Shown here: piece after piece, positions 41,501-49,493 of the stretch
Numbering within the stretch: position 1 is the stretch's first letter
Layout: each line of letters begins with the position of its first letter
Origin: Huiozyma naganishii CBS 8797
Lineage: Eukaryota; Ascomycota; Saccharomycetes; Saccharomycetales; Saccharomycetaceae
Assembly: GCF_000348985.1 (NCBI RefSeq)
Contig: NC_035928.1
Coordinates: 1 to 64,000 of the forward strand
Length of the DNA: 64,000 nt
Direction of reading: 5' to 3'
Notes under the pieces: generated by a model
The model's input: the letters and a program-made list of their open reading frames with translations, nothing else
Databases searched by the model: none
What the model was told of the DNA's origin: nothing
Translations under genes and position numbers: made by a program

Positions 41501-42863
41501 ACAGTTCCTTTTCATAGTGTTTCCGTACTTTGAATTTGCTTTTAAACCCATCTCGGACATTCTCTAGGATGGGGTCTATGTAAACCTCAATTTTTGGGCC
41601 GGTTCTAGCTGCAATCTCACCCATGGAAACAAATATTGATGCCTTATCGGATCCAATTGAAGAAGTGATGTGCATGCTTTTCAGCGTAGATAAGTAATGG
41701 GCCATTATTACGTCTAGGTATTTCTCCACAAACCTATCCCTGTCAAATGATGCCAACAAAGGTAAGATCCTGTAAACCTCTAGCCGAATGACATCAACCT
41801 TATGATCCTTCAAGAGCATGCAGTTTTGGAAAACGTCCGTAATTTTGGCCTTTAAGAATTTATCGGTATCTAAACTAAGAAGTTCTCTATACACCAGTAA
41901 AGTGGCGTGAATAGATTCAATTGTGTTCATCTGTAGGCCTTGTATACAACCCCCATATAATCTGCTGACCCACTGCTCGTTGGAGTTGTCAATGTTCCTT
42001 TGTTTCAACACATTGAGACATTTTCCTAATAGATTGGCTGCATCCACTCTAATAACAAGTTTATTATCCCTTAAGGCTCGCCATATATTTTCCAGTATGG
42101 AATCCACAAACGGATAAAGTAGGTATGGTGAGTTTTCTCCAAGAGCTGATAAAATCAACAATGCGGCATGTTTTTTATACTCTTGTTTAACACTCGTGTT
42201 GTTCTCCGGAAGAGACGACAGCCATTCTAGCGACGTTTTCGCCTCAAGTTCGACGAAATCCGAAGTCAACGTGCTGCCCGGCACTGCGAGTTTCCCTAAA
42301 GTCTCTGCAGCCAATCTCATCACCTCAATATCGCTTGTCGGTATCAGCATTCGCAGGTAGTTCGCAAGACGAGCTGTTTGGTTGGGTAGTTCATCTGTGT
42401 GTGAATAAAGAGAAATAAGAACGTCAACTGCCAGAATCCCACCAATCTTTTCATTGGGCGTAGAGCCATGCATCAGTTCAAAGATTTTGTTGTTTAATGT
42501 ATTGCTGAAGCGTTGAAATTGTTCTGCAGACAATTCTCTCGATATGGAGAGCAAAGAGGCCTCTAGTTCGTTGTATGCGATCTTCTTCTCCTCTGCATTG
42601 GGACTCTTCAATTGTTCAAATATGACGGTAAATACGGAAAAGGTGTTGTCGATATCTGTGAAGGTATTCTGATCCAAGTCATTGAAAACTTTTTGATCCT
42701 GCCCCCCAGTTGCGCTAATAATCCTTGTATCTACAAGCGATGCAGAGTTCGTCGCAGGTTCAGAGCCGCTAGAGTTCCCATCCTCTAGATGTGAAGTTGA
42801 TTGCATATGCTGCTTGCGGGCATGCGGAGTCTTAAGCTCCACTTTCTTCCGCAAAGAAAGCAT
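35502..42863 (-). CDS. TOR2: TOR phosphatidylinositol-3-kinase-related protein kinase (Tor2-like)
   Basis: A 2453-residue TOR kinase (S. cerevisiae Tor1 2470, Tor2 2474). HEAT repeats fill about 60-1280 and the FAT domain about 1340-1880. The FRB domain begins near 1920 with VSHELIRVAVSWHEQWY, keeping the Ser whose mutation gives rapamycin resistance in S. cerevisiae. The kinase domain has KGHEDIRQDSL, catalytic GLGDRHPSNLML and HIDFGD, and the FATC ends in HYIGWCPFW. The N-terminus (LSLRKK, then SAEQFQRFSN and KIGGILAVD) and the segment RNRVQHSVYDQL match Tor2 better than Tor1, so it is probably the TOR2 orthologue able to work in both TORC1 and TORC2. The largest gene here, intact. Confidence 0.95.
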   Translation of the reverse strand: MLSLRKKVELKTPHARKQHMQSTSHLEDGNSSGSEPATNSASLVDTRIISATGGQDQKVFNDLDQNTFTDIDNTFSVFTVIFEQLKSPNAEEKKIAYNELEASLLSISRELSAEQFQRFSNTLNNKIFELMHGSTPNEKIGGILAVDVLISLYSHTDELPNQTARLANYLRMLIPTSDIEVMRLAAETLGKLAVPGSTLTSDFVELEAKTSLEWLSSLPENNTSVKQEYKKHAALLILSALGENSPYLLYPFVDSILENIWRALRDNKLVIRVDAANLLGKCLNVLKQRNIDNSNEQWVSRLYGGCIQGLQMNTIESIHATLLVYRELLSLDTDKFLKAKITDVFQNCMLLKDHKVDVIRLEVYRILPLLASFDRDRFVEKYLDVIMAHYLSTLKSMHITSSIGSDKASIFVSMGEIAARTGPKIEVYIDPILENVRDGFKSKFKVRKHYEKELFFCVSQLSVAVGPALAKYLTKDILNYIFSCILSDYMEEALSTIMEKIPALKPIISKRLLTLLSYYLSGAKFDHYKIEKAQSPFSLDKARNWRTRHVFNKNDEPKDETKDVRLVAQALRMINKLQYGGPLKHFACFVTIAYIEFENPVVRKLAALTTCELFSRDTKSYTIGVKELRAVSETLTKLLMIAITDPVADIRLQTIQHLSGCFDAQLCQPDNLRLISLALKDEMFSIQKETLLLLGRLSRLNSMYLVPALRRTLLELLTELEHATWPRKKEECIVLMQLVISSNEDVSRPYLKPILDMLLTKTKDSFSTVSCTAIQAIGELSVVAGNDMQPYLNQLMSLIIDIFQDQPHSFKTKVALKTLGQLASSCGYVIRPLLDYPELLGILLRLLKPDNDFDTRRETLRLLGILGALDPYKHREVEVTSRSKTTAGQTTPFMDIALLMQGMSPSNENYCPKVVLHSLTNILDDNSYATHHTAVVQSMMHILQNMGLRGVSFLSEVVPAITSVMKTCPPSFLEFYFQQIIVLVSLSQEHINTEVISIFEVIKEFFPIVNLQNTITSTIEAISKAIGPDFRVYMPSILTSFLTVLESDKSIKKQSSIRILKCLVIFGANLENYSHLILPTIIRIAEFSSGTLKRMAIVTIGKLAKTIDISEFSSRIVQSLIRSLNTGEKEVNKAIMNTLCLLLLQMNTDFIIYIPILNKTLVRNRVQHSVYDQLTNRLLNNEGLPSSIIFDKEADIEENDLSDKYGEMKKLPINQEVLCATWDCTQVRTQEDWQEWFRRLSIQLLRESPSQSIRACSNLISISYPLAKELFNISFSSCWRELSTENQDSLVQSLCSALSAAATPPEINQTLLKLIEYMDHDDNALPIPIHKLGEYAQNCNAYAKALRYKEMEYQQGSDDSIIESLININNRLHQTDAAIGILKEAQKNHDLQLKETWYEKLERWEDALNSYNEREAAGEKSPEIIAGKVKSLYALGEWDRLSEIVTTRWNDSSNELRQQIAPLAAGTAWVLGHWDSINKYVDVLTPLSQNREFFETVISIHETDFSDATERFTNLRNLLITNLSGLTNESYSRTYNIIVKAQVISELEEIVKYKSLPYNSEKRKVMKDTWNKRILGIQRNVDIWHGVLLVRSLVSEPKDDLDIWIEFANLCRKSNRMGLAKKVLNSLMEDGLDPAHKNSALAPPSVIYAHLKYLWTYGSQAEALDRLTQFTSRLVFDLGLDSQHVIVPNISGKSKFCPSKVNEYSDLLSKCFVKQGEWMVALDPNWRIKNPDTILSSYLLATHFNKSSYKAWHKWALANFEVISITLSNSKEKSLPLSGAHGMNSSSLNNEYKEELIKRHVVPAIKGFFHSIALSESSSLQDALRLLTLWFTFGGIPHATQAMSQGFSLIQLGTWLEVLPQLISHIHQSDQIVSRSLLSLLSELGKAHPQAVVYPLTVAIKSESVSRRKAAQSIIDKMRVHSAQLVEQAELVSHELIRVAVSWHEQWYGGLEDASREFFGEQNIGKTFAILQPLHEMIKKGPETLRETSFLNSFGRDLNIAEEWMDNYKKTEDVSNLNQAWDIYYSIFRKISKLLPQLQTLELQHVSPKLLAAKDFQLVIPGTYAVGKELVTISRFEPKFTVISSKQRPRKFTIKGSDGKNYQYALKGHEDIRQDSLVMQLFGLVNTLLQGDTESFRRHLDIQQFPAIPLSPRSGLLGWVSNSDTFHVLIKEHRDANKVPLNIEHWVMLQMAPDYDNLALLQKIEVFQYSMENTKGDDLSQVLWLRSKSSESWLERRTTYTRSLAVMSMVGYILGLGDRHPSNLMLDRTTGKVVHIDFGDCFETTILREKFPEKVPFRLTRMLREAMEVSGIEGSFRITCEHVMRVLRENKESLMAILEAFAFDPLIYWGIDLPTEKMMEEIGVDHQPINPNDLIKSGAISSEEALDLEELREQDIRNARAALVLKRIDNKLVGNDFAGYEELDVPKQVDKLIQQAVSIENLCQHYIGWCPFW

Positions 42864-43195
42864 TGTTTAGCTATTGTTCAACGTGGACAGTGTCCAGTAT
42901 AAGCGTGATGGACGTATAATGTGCGGGGGCAATCGGTCTCCGGTGATGTTTGCATCCATACTACTACTCACTGGGGCTCATGATTTGAGAGACCTGGAAC
43001 TTTTCAAAAAGAACCGGTCGGCGATCTTAAACATGTATGGGTGGTGTGGGTATGAGGGCAGAGTGAAAGAAGATAGAGCGTGTTCCCCACACACGCCGTA
43101 TTACGTACCTAGATTAAGATGAATAAGGATATTATTATATTGTTTGGCTGTTGCCAATTAACTTGAAACTATATTGAAAACCATTGTGAACAAGC
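42864..43195. other. TOR2 promoter / PTK2 3' region
   Basis: A 332-bp interval. TOR2 begins at 42863 and PTK2 ends at 43196, both on the minus strand. An 82-codon frame from 42874 starts at TTG, lies in the promoter and lacks support. No recognised element. Confidence 0.5.
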
Positions 43196-45262
43196 CTACC
43201 ATCTCCTTTGCGAAGACGAGCCTGTGGACGAGGCAATGGAAGATATCGATTCGGAGAAGGAGGAACTCGCCAGGCCTGAGATGCTGTTGACGACGTTTAG
43301 GTGGTGGTGTTTCACCTTTTTGTGTTTCTTCGCGTTATCCATTTTCGTGGAGAGCTCGCTGATCTTCTTTGTCACGTTAACAATCTCTATGTTATTTTGG
43401 GTAGTTGTCGTTTCGGCTGCGGTTTCTCCCTGCGACGAATCTTCCGTGCAGTTATGTGGTGATTCTCCAGTGTTTTCCTCTTCCTTGACTGTGAAGAGAT
43501 TGCCTGAATCCTTCTTGTCTTGAGAATCGCTGCCTGAGAGTGAGTTATGGGATGAAGCCGGTGACGTTGATGGTGTGTTGGATTTCGACAAAGACAGTTC
43601 CTTGGGCATGCTGATGGATGCGACGGATGGAACGGATATTGGTGACGTGGAGGAGCCGTGCTTTGGTTTTGTCTGTGGTGTGGATGCAATATCTATCATG
43701 GATCTTGGTTTTGCTGCCTTGGGAGTCGCTGCTGCTACGACTTCTGCCGCTACGGAGGCGAGTTCCTCTTGGTTATACAATTCTGGTTCCATTGGTCGCA
43801 GGTGTTCCCCCTCCGAGGGGTCTATGCAAACGTCAATTTTCTGGAACCAGGGGTCATTTAGCAAATCCTCCATTGTGTAGCGGGTCTCTGGGTCTGGATC
43901 GGCCAGTCTCCACGCGACTCTCGCGACGTCTGTGTCTCTGTACCAGTTGGCAAATTTGTACTCCTTACCGGGGCCGTCCCTGTAGCATCCCTTCGTCTTG
44001 AAATTTTTGTTACCGTATTTGATGAACTTTTCGTAACCTGCCTCGTACTCTCTAAATTTCGGATCTCTGTCGCAGGACTCTAAGAACGGTATAAAATTTC
44101 TTGTGAGCACCATGAGGATGATACCTAGGGAGAAACAGTCCAGTGAGAGAGGGTTGAACGGTTTCTTCGCCGGGTCCGGGTACCCCTTCTTCTCTGCCCA
44201 TACCATAACCTCTGGTGGTGCGTACGGTGGTGATCCGATCATCCCAGAGCACATCTTTATTGGTGTTTCGTTGTCGTCGGGGGTCTCGTGCGACCATGCG
44301 GAGATACCGAAGTCGGTTATCTTGCAGACGCCTCCCTCGCAGAACAAGACATTCTCGGGCTTCAAATCCCTGTGTGCAACCCCGTTGTCGTGCATGAACT
44401 TCACACCGTTGGCGACCTGTTTGAAGATGCAGTATTTCTCCGCGATATCGACGTTCTTCCACCCTACACGGGTCATCACGCTGAACAGGTCGTACCTCCC
44501 CAGTTCCATGACGTAACCCCAACCTCTAACGAGGATAGTCGTTGTCGGGACTTTGCACAGTTGGTAAACGCCGATGATATTGACGCTTCCGTACCCGGAC
44601 GCGCGGGTCAGGTGTCTCCCTATGACGAACTCCTTCATGCAGCGTTTGTAGTACTGCTCGTCCGTCTCCGTGTATATCATGTTTAGTTTCTTGAACGCGT
44701 ATATCTTAGAGCGTGCCGTGTTTGTTCTCTTGCTGACTACTTTCTTCACCTCTGCCGATCCGCCGGACCCGATATTCTTGTGGTCAGATTCGAACTTGAA
44801 GTTATCGAACAGATGGACGGAGCTCTGCACGTACTGTTCCGGCATCAGCTCGTTCGGGTCCATCAGGGGCAACTTCAGGACCCTGACTGTGTCCCCGCCC
44901 TCGTGGAGGTAGAAACTTGCGTCTCTAGTGCTCCCCGCGGAGGAGTTCGTCGCAGAGTTCGCGTTGCTGAACACTGTCCCGTTCGAGTTATTGATCCCGT
45001 ACGGGTTGTAAACGATGGGTTTGGCGCCCTTCGCTGGTTCCACGTGCACGGGTTTGAGCCCCGTGGGCTTCAATGGCTCGCCCCCCTGGTTGCGATTGAC
45101 CGCTGCATTCGCAGGCAGGGTGCTCCTCTTCTTGAGCGGTTTCTTGTGCAGCACCACTTTCTTCGGCTGCGAGTCGAAAGTCTTTGGCCGCAGCAGCTTG
45201 CGGCCCAGCAGCCGCAGCCCAGACACGGGCTTGGTTTCGTCGGAATTGGACTCAGAGCGCAT
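43196..45262 (-). CDS. PTK2: Ser/Thr kinase of the Hal5/Ptk family, regulator of plasma-membrane transport
   Basis: A 688-residue fungal-specific kinase related to S. cerevisiae Ptk2 (818 aa, YJR059W) and Ptk1 (662 aa, YKL198C). Ptk2 activates the Pma1 H+-ATPase and affects polyamine and ion uptake. A basic disordered N-terminus precedes the kinase domain (about 150-455). This has a Gly-rich loop GSGGSAEV near 165, AFKKLNMIY with the Lys, catalytic AHRDLKPENV near 299, TDFGIS near 318 and SPPYAPPEV near 345. The Ser-rich tail has KPRSMIDIAS and a Lys/His-rich KKVKHHHLN near the end, both like Ptk2 rather than Ptk1. Next to PEX1, as YKL198-197 would predict, but with YJR-type sequence. Confidence 0.85.
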   Translation of the reverse strand: MRSESNSDETKPVSGLRLLGRKLLRPKTFDSQPKKVVLHKKPLKKRSTLPANAAVNRNQGGEPLKPTGLKPVHVEPAKGAKPIVYNPYGINNSNGTVFSNANSATNSSAGSTRDASFYLHEGGDTVRVLKLPLMDPNELMPEQYVQSSVHLFDNFKFESDHKNIGSGGSAEVKKVVSKRTNTARSKIYAFKKLNMIYTETDEQYYKRCMKEFVIGRHLTRASGYGSVNIIGVYQLCKVPTTTILVRGWGYVMELGRYDLFSVMTRVGWKNVDIAEKYCIFKQVANGVKFMHDNGVAHRDLKPENVLFCEGGVCKITDFGISAWSHETPDDNETPIKMCSGMIGSPPYAPPEVMVWAEKKGYPDPAKKPFNPLSLDCFSLGIILMVLTRNFIPFLESCDRDPKFREYEAGYEKFIKYGNKNFKTKGCYRDGPGKEYKFANWYRDTDVARVAWRLADPDPETRYTMEDLLNDPWFQKIDVCIDPSEGEHLRPMEPELYNQEELASVAAEVVAAATPKAAKPRSMIDIASTPQTKPKHGSSTSPISVPSVASISMPKELSLSKSNTPSTSPASSHNSLSGSDSQDKKDSGNLFTVKEEENTGESPHNCTEDSSQGETAAETTTTQNNIEIVNVTKKISELSTKMDNAKKHKKVKHHHLNVVNSISGLASSSFSESISSIASSTGSSSQRRW

Positions 45263-45890
45263 GACGAGGGCGTGTTGTATTACAACTTCTCAGATTATTT
45301 GTTCAAAGAGCTCGAAGGGAAAAGAAAAGCCAGCACACGACGCACTGGTGCTTATACTTATTCCGTGTGCAATCCTATTTTTGCCAGTCTATCTGTTCAG
45401 TAATCCGTAGGACTTCCACACATTCAATCTGAGCGAGCTGTGCGCTATCACCATCAAATCAAACAGAAGGTCTTCGAGAATGAAAAAAGCGGGAAATTTT
45501 TTTCTTCTTTCTATTGTTCCTGTGTTTCAGCGCGGGCGTTTCTGAGCGCGGCGAGGTCTTGGCAGAGAACGTGGTGGTACTGGCAGTGGTAGTTGTTGCT
45601 GTTGCTCTGGAAGAGAAATTGAGGCGAACGGGTGCCCAGTGCCATTATATAACATCCCCCAACACGCACGCATTCTCTCGCCAGCGGGTCCCGGGTGCCT
45701 CCCCTCATCGCCCGGCGGCGTCTCTGTCGCACTCCCACTGACTGACTCTTCCCCGGCCGCTGCTGGCTTATTTTCGTGGCGGGACGGAGACGCATTTTGC
45801 GCAGTTTCCACAGTGCGAGGGCGAGCGAAAAAACGGTGCCGTGGAGCACGTGTGCACGGTGTGTGGGCGCGGGTGCGTGCTGCGTCGCCC
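45263..45890. other. PTK2 promoter / PEX1 3' region
   Basis: A 628-bp interval, strongly GC-rich from about 45660 to 45890 like the end of PEX1. Long frames in it are a by-product of that composition and match nothing. CCCCT stress-element cores occur near 45697 and 45888, and a TATATAA-like box toward PTK2 lies near 45644-45650. Regulation by stress is only a possibility. Confidence 0.45.
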
Positions 45891-48884
45891 CTACATAAGG
45901 GACAGGCGGGAGCCCACATGGTCTGGGGCCTGCCCCGTGGGCAGCTGGCCCGTCCTGTCCACGTCATCCATCTGGGAGTAGATGCGGGACAGGCGGTGCA
46001 GCTCGTGCAGTGAGATGCTCGGTTTTGTCTCCTTTAGGGATTCCTCCAAATCGGATAGTGTGATGCTGGGCGTGTCAGGGCCGGTCCCCTGTGCGTCATC
46101 GCCCGCGGGTGTATCCCTCTGCGGCAGTAGGCTTGCCGCGTGGGCCGCGTCCGCCGCGGTGGCTTGCCCGTTGATCACTGTGAACTGTAGTTTGTTGCTT
46201 GTGCCGGCGTGGTGCAGGTTCATTTGGCGCAGGGTTCTGTGGACCACGCGCAGGTGCGCGTTGGAGTACAATGCTTGTAAATCGGCACCCGAGTAGTTCT
46301 GGGTGCGCCTTGCGATCTCCGATAGGTGCGCATCTGCCATGCTCGGGTCAGCGATGCTCCGGAGGATTAGGAGCCGTTCCGGCTCAGTGGGCATCCCGCA
46401 GAGTACACTCTTGTCCAGCCGGCCGGGTCTCAGCAGGGCCGGGTCGATCAGGTCTGGTCTGCTCGTTGCGGCGAGTACGTAAACGCCGTCTAGCCCCTCT
46501 GCGCCGTCCATCTGCGTGAGCAATTGGTTCACTACACGGTCAGTGACACCAGTGGAGTCGTGTCCCCTCTTGGGTGCAATGGAGTCGAACTCGTCAAAGA
46601 ATATGATGCAAGGTTTGATTGCCTCGGCCCTCTCAAAAAGGTCTCTGATGTTCTGCTCGCTGGCACCGATGTACTTGTCCAGGATCTCGGGACCCTTCAC
46701 GGAAATGAAGTTGAGTCCGCACTGCGATGCAACAGCAGTGGCAAGAAGTGTTTTACCACACCCTGGATACCCGTACAGTAGGATACCGGATCGTAACCGC
46801 AGGGGGCAGTTTTGGAAGATCGGAGCATACTTCACGGGCCACTCGAGTGTCTCCAGTAAAGTTCGCTTTGCCTCAAAAAGTGCCCCAATCTTTTCCCATT
46901 TCACTGCACGGTTCGTTTTGCTCGATGGCGCAGATTGGAACGATATGGGTGTGAACTGCGATAGTGTCTTCTCAAATATTTCGTTCGTTAGTATGGAAGA
47001 CCCAGCCATTTGACACCCGTAGTGACACTTGATAACGAAATTCTTCAAGTCGAAGGGAAAGTACCCCTCCGTCTCGGATGCGATATCACTGACGTCTAGG
47101 GTGTCGCAGAGTTTCAAAGATGTCGGGAGCGCGTTCCCCTCGCACAGGTAGTGCCCCACTAGATCGGCTCTCTCTGTCTTAGACGGGCTTTTCAAACAGA
47201 ATGTCTCGCTGATGACATGGGTTTCAAACAAAGCGTTGTTCAACGTCTCTCTGTGCGCCGCAGAAAATACTATTCGGAGAGAAGATTGGGCCCTTGCAAT
47301 AAGTTTCACCACAGAATTGGCTAGAATGTTTGACAACTTGTTCGGAAGCGTGTTCGTGTTACCGTTCGACGCACTAGGATCAGTTTTCAATTGTGTGAAT
47401 ACGAAATCCGCGTTGTCTAGTAGCAACACCGTAGGTTTGTGCAAATAAGCAAGTTTGCACCATTCGTTAATCATACTTTTCATCTTCTCAAAATGGAAAC
47501 TTTCAGATAACGTTTCACAATCAATGTAAATAGCATGTTGCACATGCCTTGAAAGTAGTCTCGCTCTCAGAGTCAAAAGTAGGCTCGTTTTCCCAGTCTT
47601 CTCCTTGCCCTCCAAAAGTATCCCCGGTGAGGGGACCACAGGCGATGTTACATATGTTTCGATTTTGGGCAAAATGTCATTCGTCTCTAAGTACTGAGGG
47701 GTAGTGGGCGCATTGTCCAAATATAACAATTTATTCTCAGAGCACACCGTATGGACAAACTGGTAACTCGACACTGATGATAATTGGACGGTTGAACAGT
47801 GGCTCTTTTCCTCCGTTAAATGTTCGATTTGTAGTACATCACCACTGTGCAAGAGTAGCATCCTATTCGTTAAAATATCGATATTTTGGACAAACACTTC
47901 AGAGTCTCGCTTATCTTCGTCCTGGACTTTAAGAGAATGTTTTATTTGCACTGTCATGTCTTTCACATCATTAAACCACGGCACAGAGTCTTCCCCCAAG
48001 TATTCCACCTTAACAATCAGACCGTTATTCTTATCTTCTTTTGGTAATAGAGACTTCCAAGCGTTTCCAGAAAGTGCAATATGCTTTGGGGGAATTCTGC
48101 CGCGAGGTGACCCTACAATCTTCATGCCTATCCGTAACGTGGGCTCACTGGAATTTTTCACTGCTTTCTTAGAATGACTGGTTTTTTGCGGGCCATTGAG
48201 GAGAATGCTGACGTAGGCATAAGCAGACACCAATTCGTCATCGTTCACAAAGGCTAGAAGCTGGTCGGTATTTTTATCGTAAGATACGGAACGAGCCAAA
48301 GTTCGGTAATATACGGAAGTGATATTATCCCTAGCTCCTCTACCCCTGTTACTGAGTCGTTCAGTATTTACTCTTGGTTGTACAATTACTAATGTACCTT
48401 CTCCGATTTTCCCCCAAGTGCTCTTTGCGGGGACCAAGCTATCGACTTTGAAATTACAGGTGACATTGCCGATATAGCAGATAAGAGCATTCCCCAAGCT
48501 TACAATTTTGGCTTGTCTTATAATCTCATTTCTCAGCAAATTAGCGTTCCCTTCCATTATTTCCCAATCATCGCTTGTCAAAGGGCTCACGTGTACTTCT
48601 TTCAGAATATCGCCGTGGAAGACCCCCATAGACAGCCGTATTTTCTTATTCGCCTCAAGCCCGTGTAGATGTTTGGCAAGAATGGGATTGATCTCTACAG
48701 TTTCCCCATCTTTGCTATCAAACCCGTCCCAAGAAAGGAAAAACCTGTCATCGATATTAAACCAGTAGTCTTGAAGGGGCACGCCACTCTCGTATAAAAA
48801 ATCGCACAGGTGACTCGGCAACCTAATACAGTTGCTTCGGATCTCGCCGTTCAGTTGTAGAGATGCAGAAAGCTGTTTGATCAT
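45891..48884 (-). CDS. PEX1: Peroxisomal AAA ATPase Pex1
   Basis: A 997-residue type-II AAA protein (S. cerevisiae Pex1 1043, YKL197C) that with Pex6 extracts ubiquitinated Pex5 from the peroxisomal membrane. The N-terminal double-psi/beta domain lies in about 1-180. D1 (about 400-640) has a weak Walker A EGKEKTGKTS. D2 (about 665-900) has the strong Walker A YGYPGCGKT, Walker B IIFFDEFDS, and the second-region-of-homology segment LAATSRPDLIDPALLRPGRL. This fits the known split of a degenerate D1 and an active D2. The C-terminal end is GC-rich with Ala/Thr/Asp-rich insertion. Start MIKQLSASLQLNGEIRSN. Divergent from APS2 with 168 bp between. Confidence 0.95.
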   Translation of the reverse strand: MIKQLSASLQLNGEIRSNCIRLPSHLCDFLYESGVPLQDYWFNIDDRFFLSWDGFDSKDGETVEINPILAKHLHGLEANKKIRLSMGVFHGDILKEVHVSPLTSDDWEIMEGNANLLRNEIIRQAKIVSLGNALICYIGNVTCNFKVDSLVPAKSTWGKIGEGTLVIVQPRVNTERLSNRGRGARDNITSVYYRTLARSVSYDKNTDQLLAFVNDDELVSAYAYVSILLNGPQKTSHSKKAVKNSSEPTLRIGMKIVGSPRGRIPPKHIALSGNAWKSLLPKEDKNNGLIVKVEYLGEDSVPWFNDVKDMTVQIKHSLKVQDEDKRDSEVFVQNIDILTNRMLLLHSGDVLQIEHLTEEKSHCSTVQLSSVSSYQFVHTVCSENKLLYLDNAPTTPQYLETNDILPKIETYVTSPVVPSPGILLEGKEKTGKTSLLLTLRARLLSRHVQHAIYIDCETLSESFHFEKMKSMINEWCKLAYLHKPTVLLLDNADFVFTQLKTDPSASNGNTNTLPNKLSNILANSVVKLIARAQSSLRIVFSAAHRETLNNALFETHVISETFCLKSPSKTERADLVGHYLCEGNALPTSLKLCDTLDVSDIASETEGYFPFDLKNFVIKCHYGCQMAGSSILTNEIFEKTLSQFTPISFQSAPSSKTNRAVKWEKIGALFEAKRTLLETLEWPVKYAPIFQNCPLRLRSGILLYGYPGCGKTLLATAVASQCGLNFISVKGPEILDKYIGASEQNIRDLFERAEAIKPCIIFFDEFDSIAPKRGHDSTGVTDRVVNQLLTQMDGAEGLDGVYVLAATSRPDLIDPALLRPGRLDKSVLCGMPTEPERLLILRSIADPSMADAHLSEIARRTQNYSGADLQALYSNAHLRVVHRTLRQMNLHHAGTSNKLQFTVINGQATAADAAHAASLLPQRDTPAGDDAQGTGPDTPSITLSDLEESLKETKPSISLHELHRLSRIYSQMDDVDRTGQLPTGQAPDHVGSRLSLM

Positions 48885-49052
48885 AGCTCGTGGTGTCGTG
48901 TTCCCACAAGTGCTACCTTAAAGTGTTAAAGTATGCTGTTCTCGATTTTGGGGCATTATTTTATTTTATTCACTTTGAATCGAATATCGAAACCAACGTA
49001 ATGATGGGATTAGACAGACTGCGCATATAGAACAAGTGTACGGTGCGCACCC

Positions 49053-49493
49053 ATGAGCATTCGGTTCATCCTGTGCTTTAATAAGCAAGGAGTTGTGCGA
49101 TTGATACGCTGGTACGTTGGCAACGAGAGTTCTGGTGACACACAGGATGTGATTGCCCAGATATACAGACTGATCAGCAGTAAAGACCATAAACGTCACA
49201 GCAATTTTGTTGAGTTCTCCGAAACGACTAAACTTGTGTATAAACGATACGCTGGGCTATACTTTGTGATGGGTGTCGATTTAAGAGATGACGATCCTAT
49301 ATATCTGTCGCATATCCACCTCTTCGTTGAAGTGTTGGACTCGTTTTTTGGGAACGTTTGCGAACTGGACATTGTTTTCAACTTCTACAAAGCCTACATG
49401 GTTATGGACGAAATGTTTCTTGGTGGAGAAATACAGGAGGTCTCCAAGGACGTACTCATAGAACGACTCGGGACACTAGACAGATTGGAATAA
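49053..49493 (+). CDS. APS2: AP-2 clathrin adaptor sigma subunit
   Basis: A 146-residue small adaptin (S. cerevisiae Aps2 147, YJR058C), part of the AP-2 complex at endocytic sites. It is a single sigma/longin domain: MSIRFILCFNKQGVVRLIRW at the N-terminus, HSNFVEFSETTKLVYKRYAG in the middle, and the family signature LFVEVLDSFFGNVCELDIVF near 92-111. It is much closer to Aps2 than to Aps1 or Aps3. It is the last gene of the YKL/YJR block; gene order breaks immediately to its right. Confidence 0.95.
   Translation: MSIRFILCFNKQGVVRLIRWYVGNESSGDTQDVIAQIYRLISSKDHKRHSNFVEFSETTKLVYKRYAGLYFVMGVDLRDDDPIYLSHIHLFVEVLDSFFGNVCELDIVFNFYKAYMVMDEMFLGGEIQEVSKDVLIERLGTLDRLE

Noticed and set aside
45511..45967. 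Long minus-strand frames of 112 and 146 codons
   Set aside because: They arise from GC-rich composition, have Arg/Pro-rich random content, and overlap the end of PEX1 and the PTK2 promoter.
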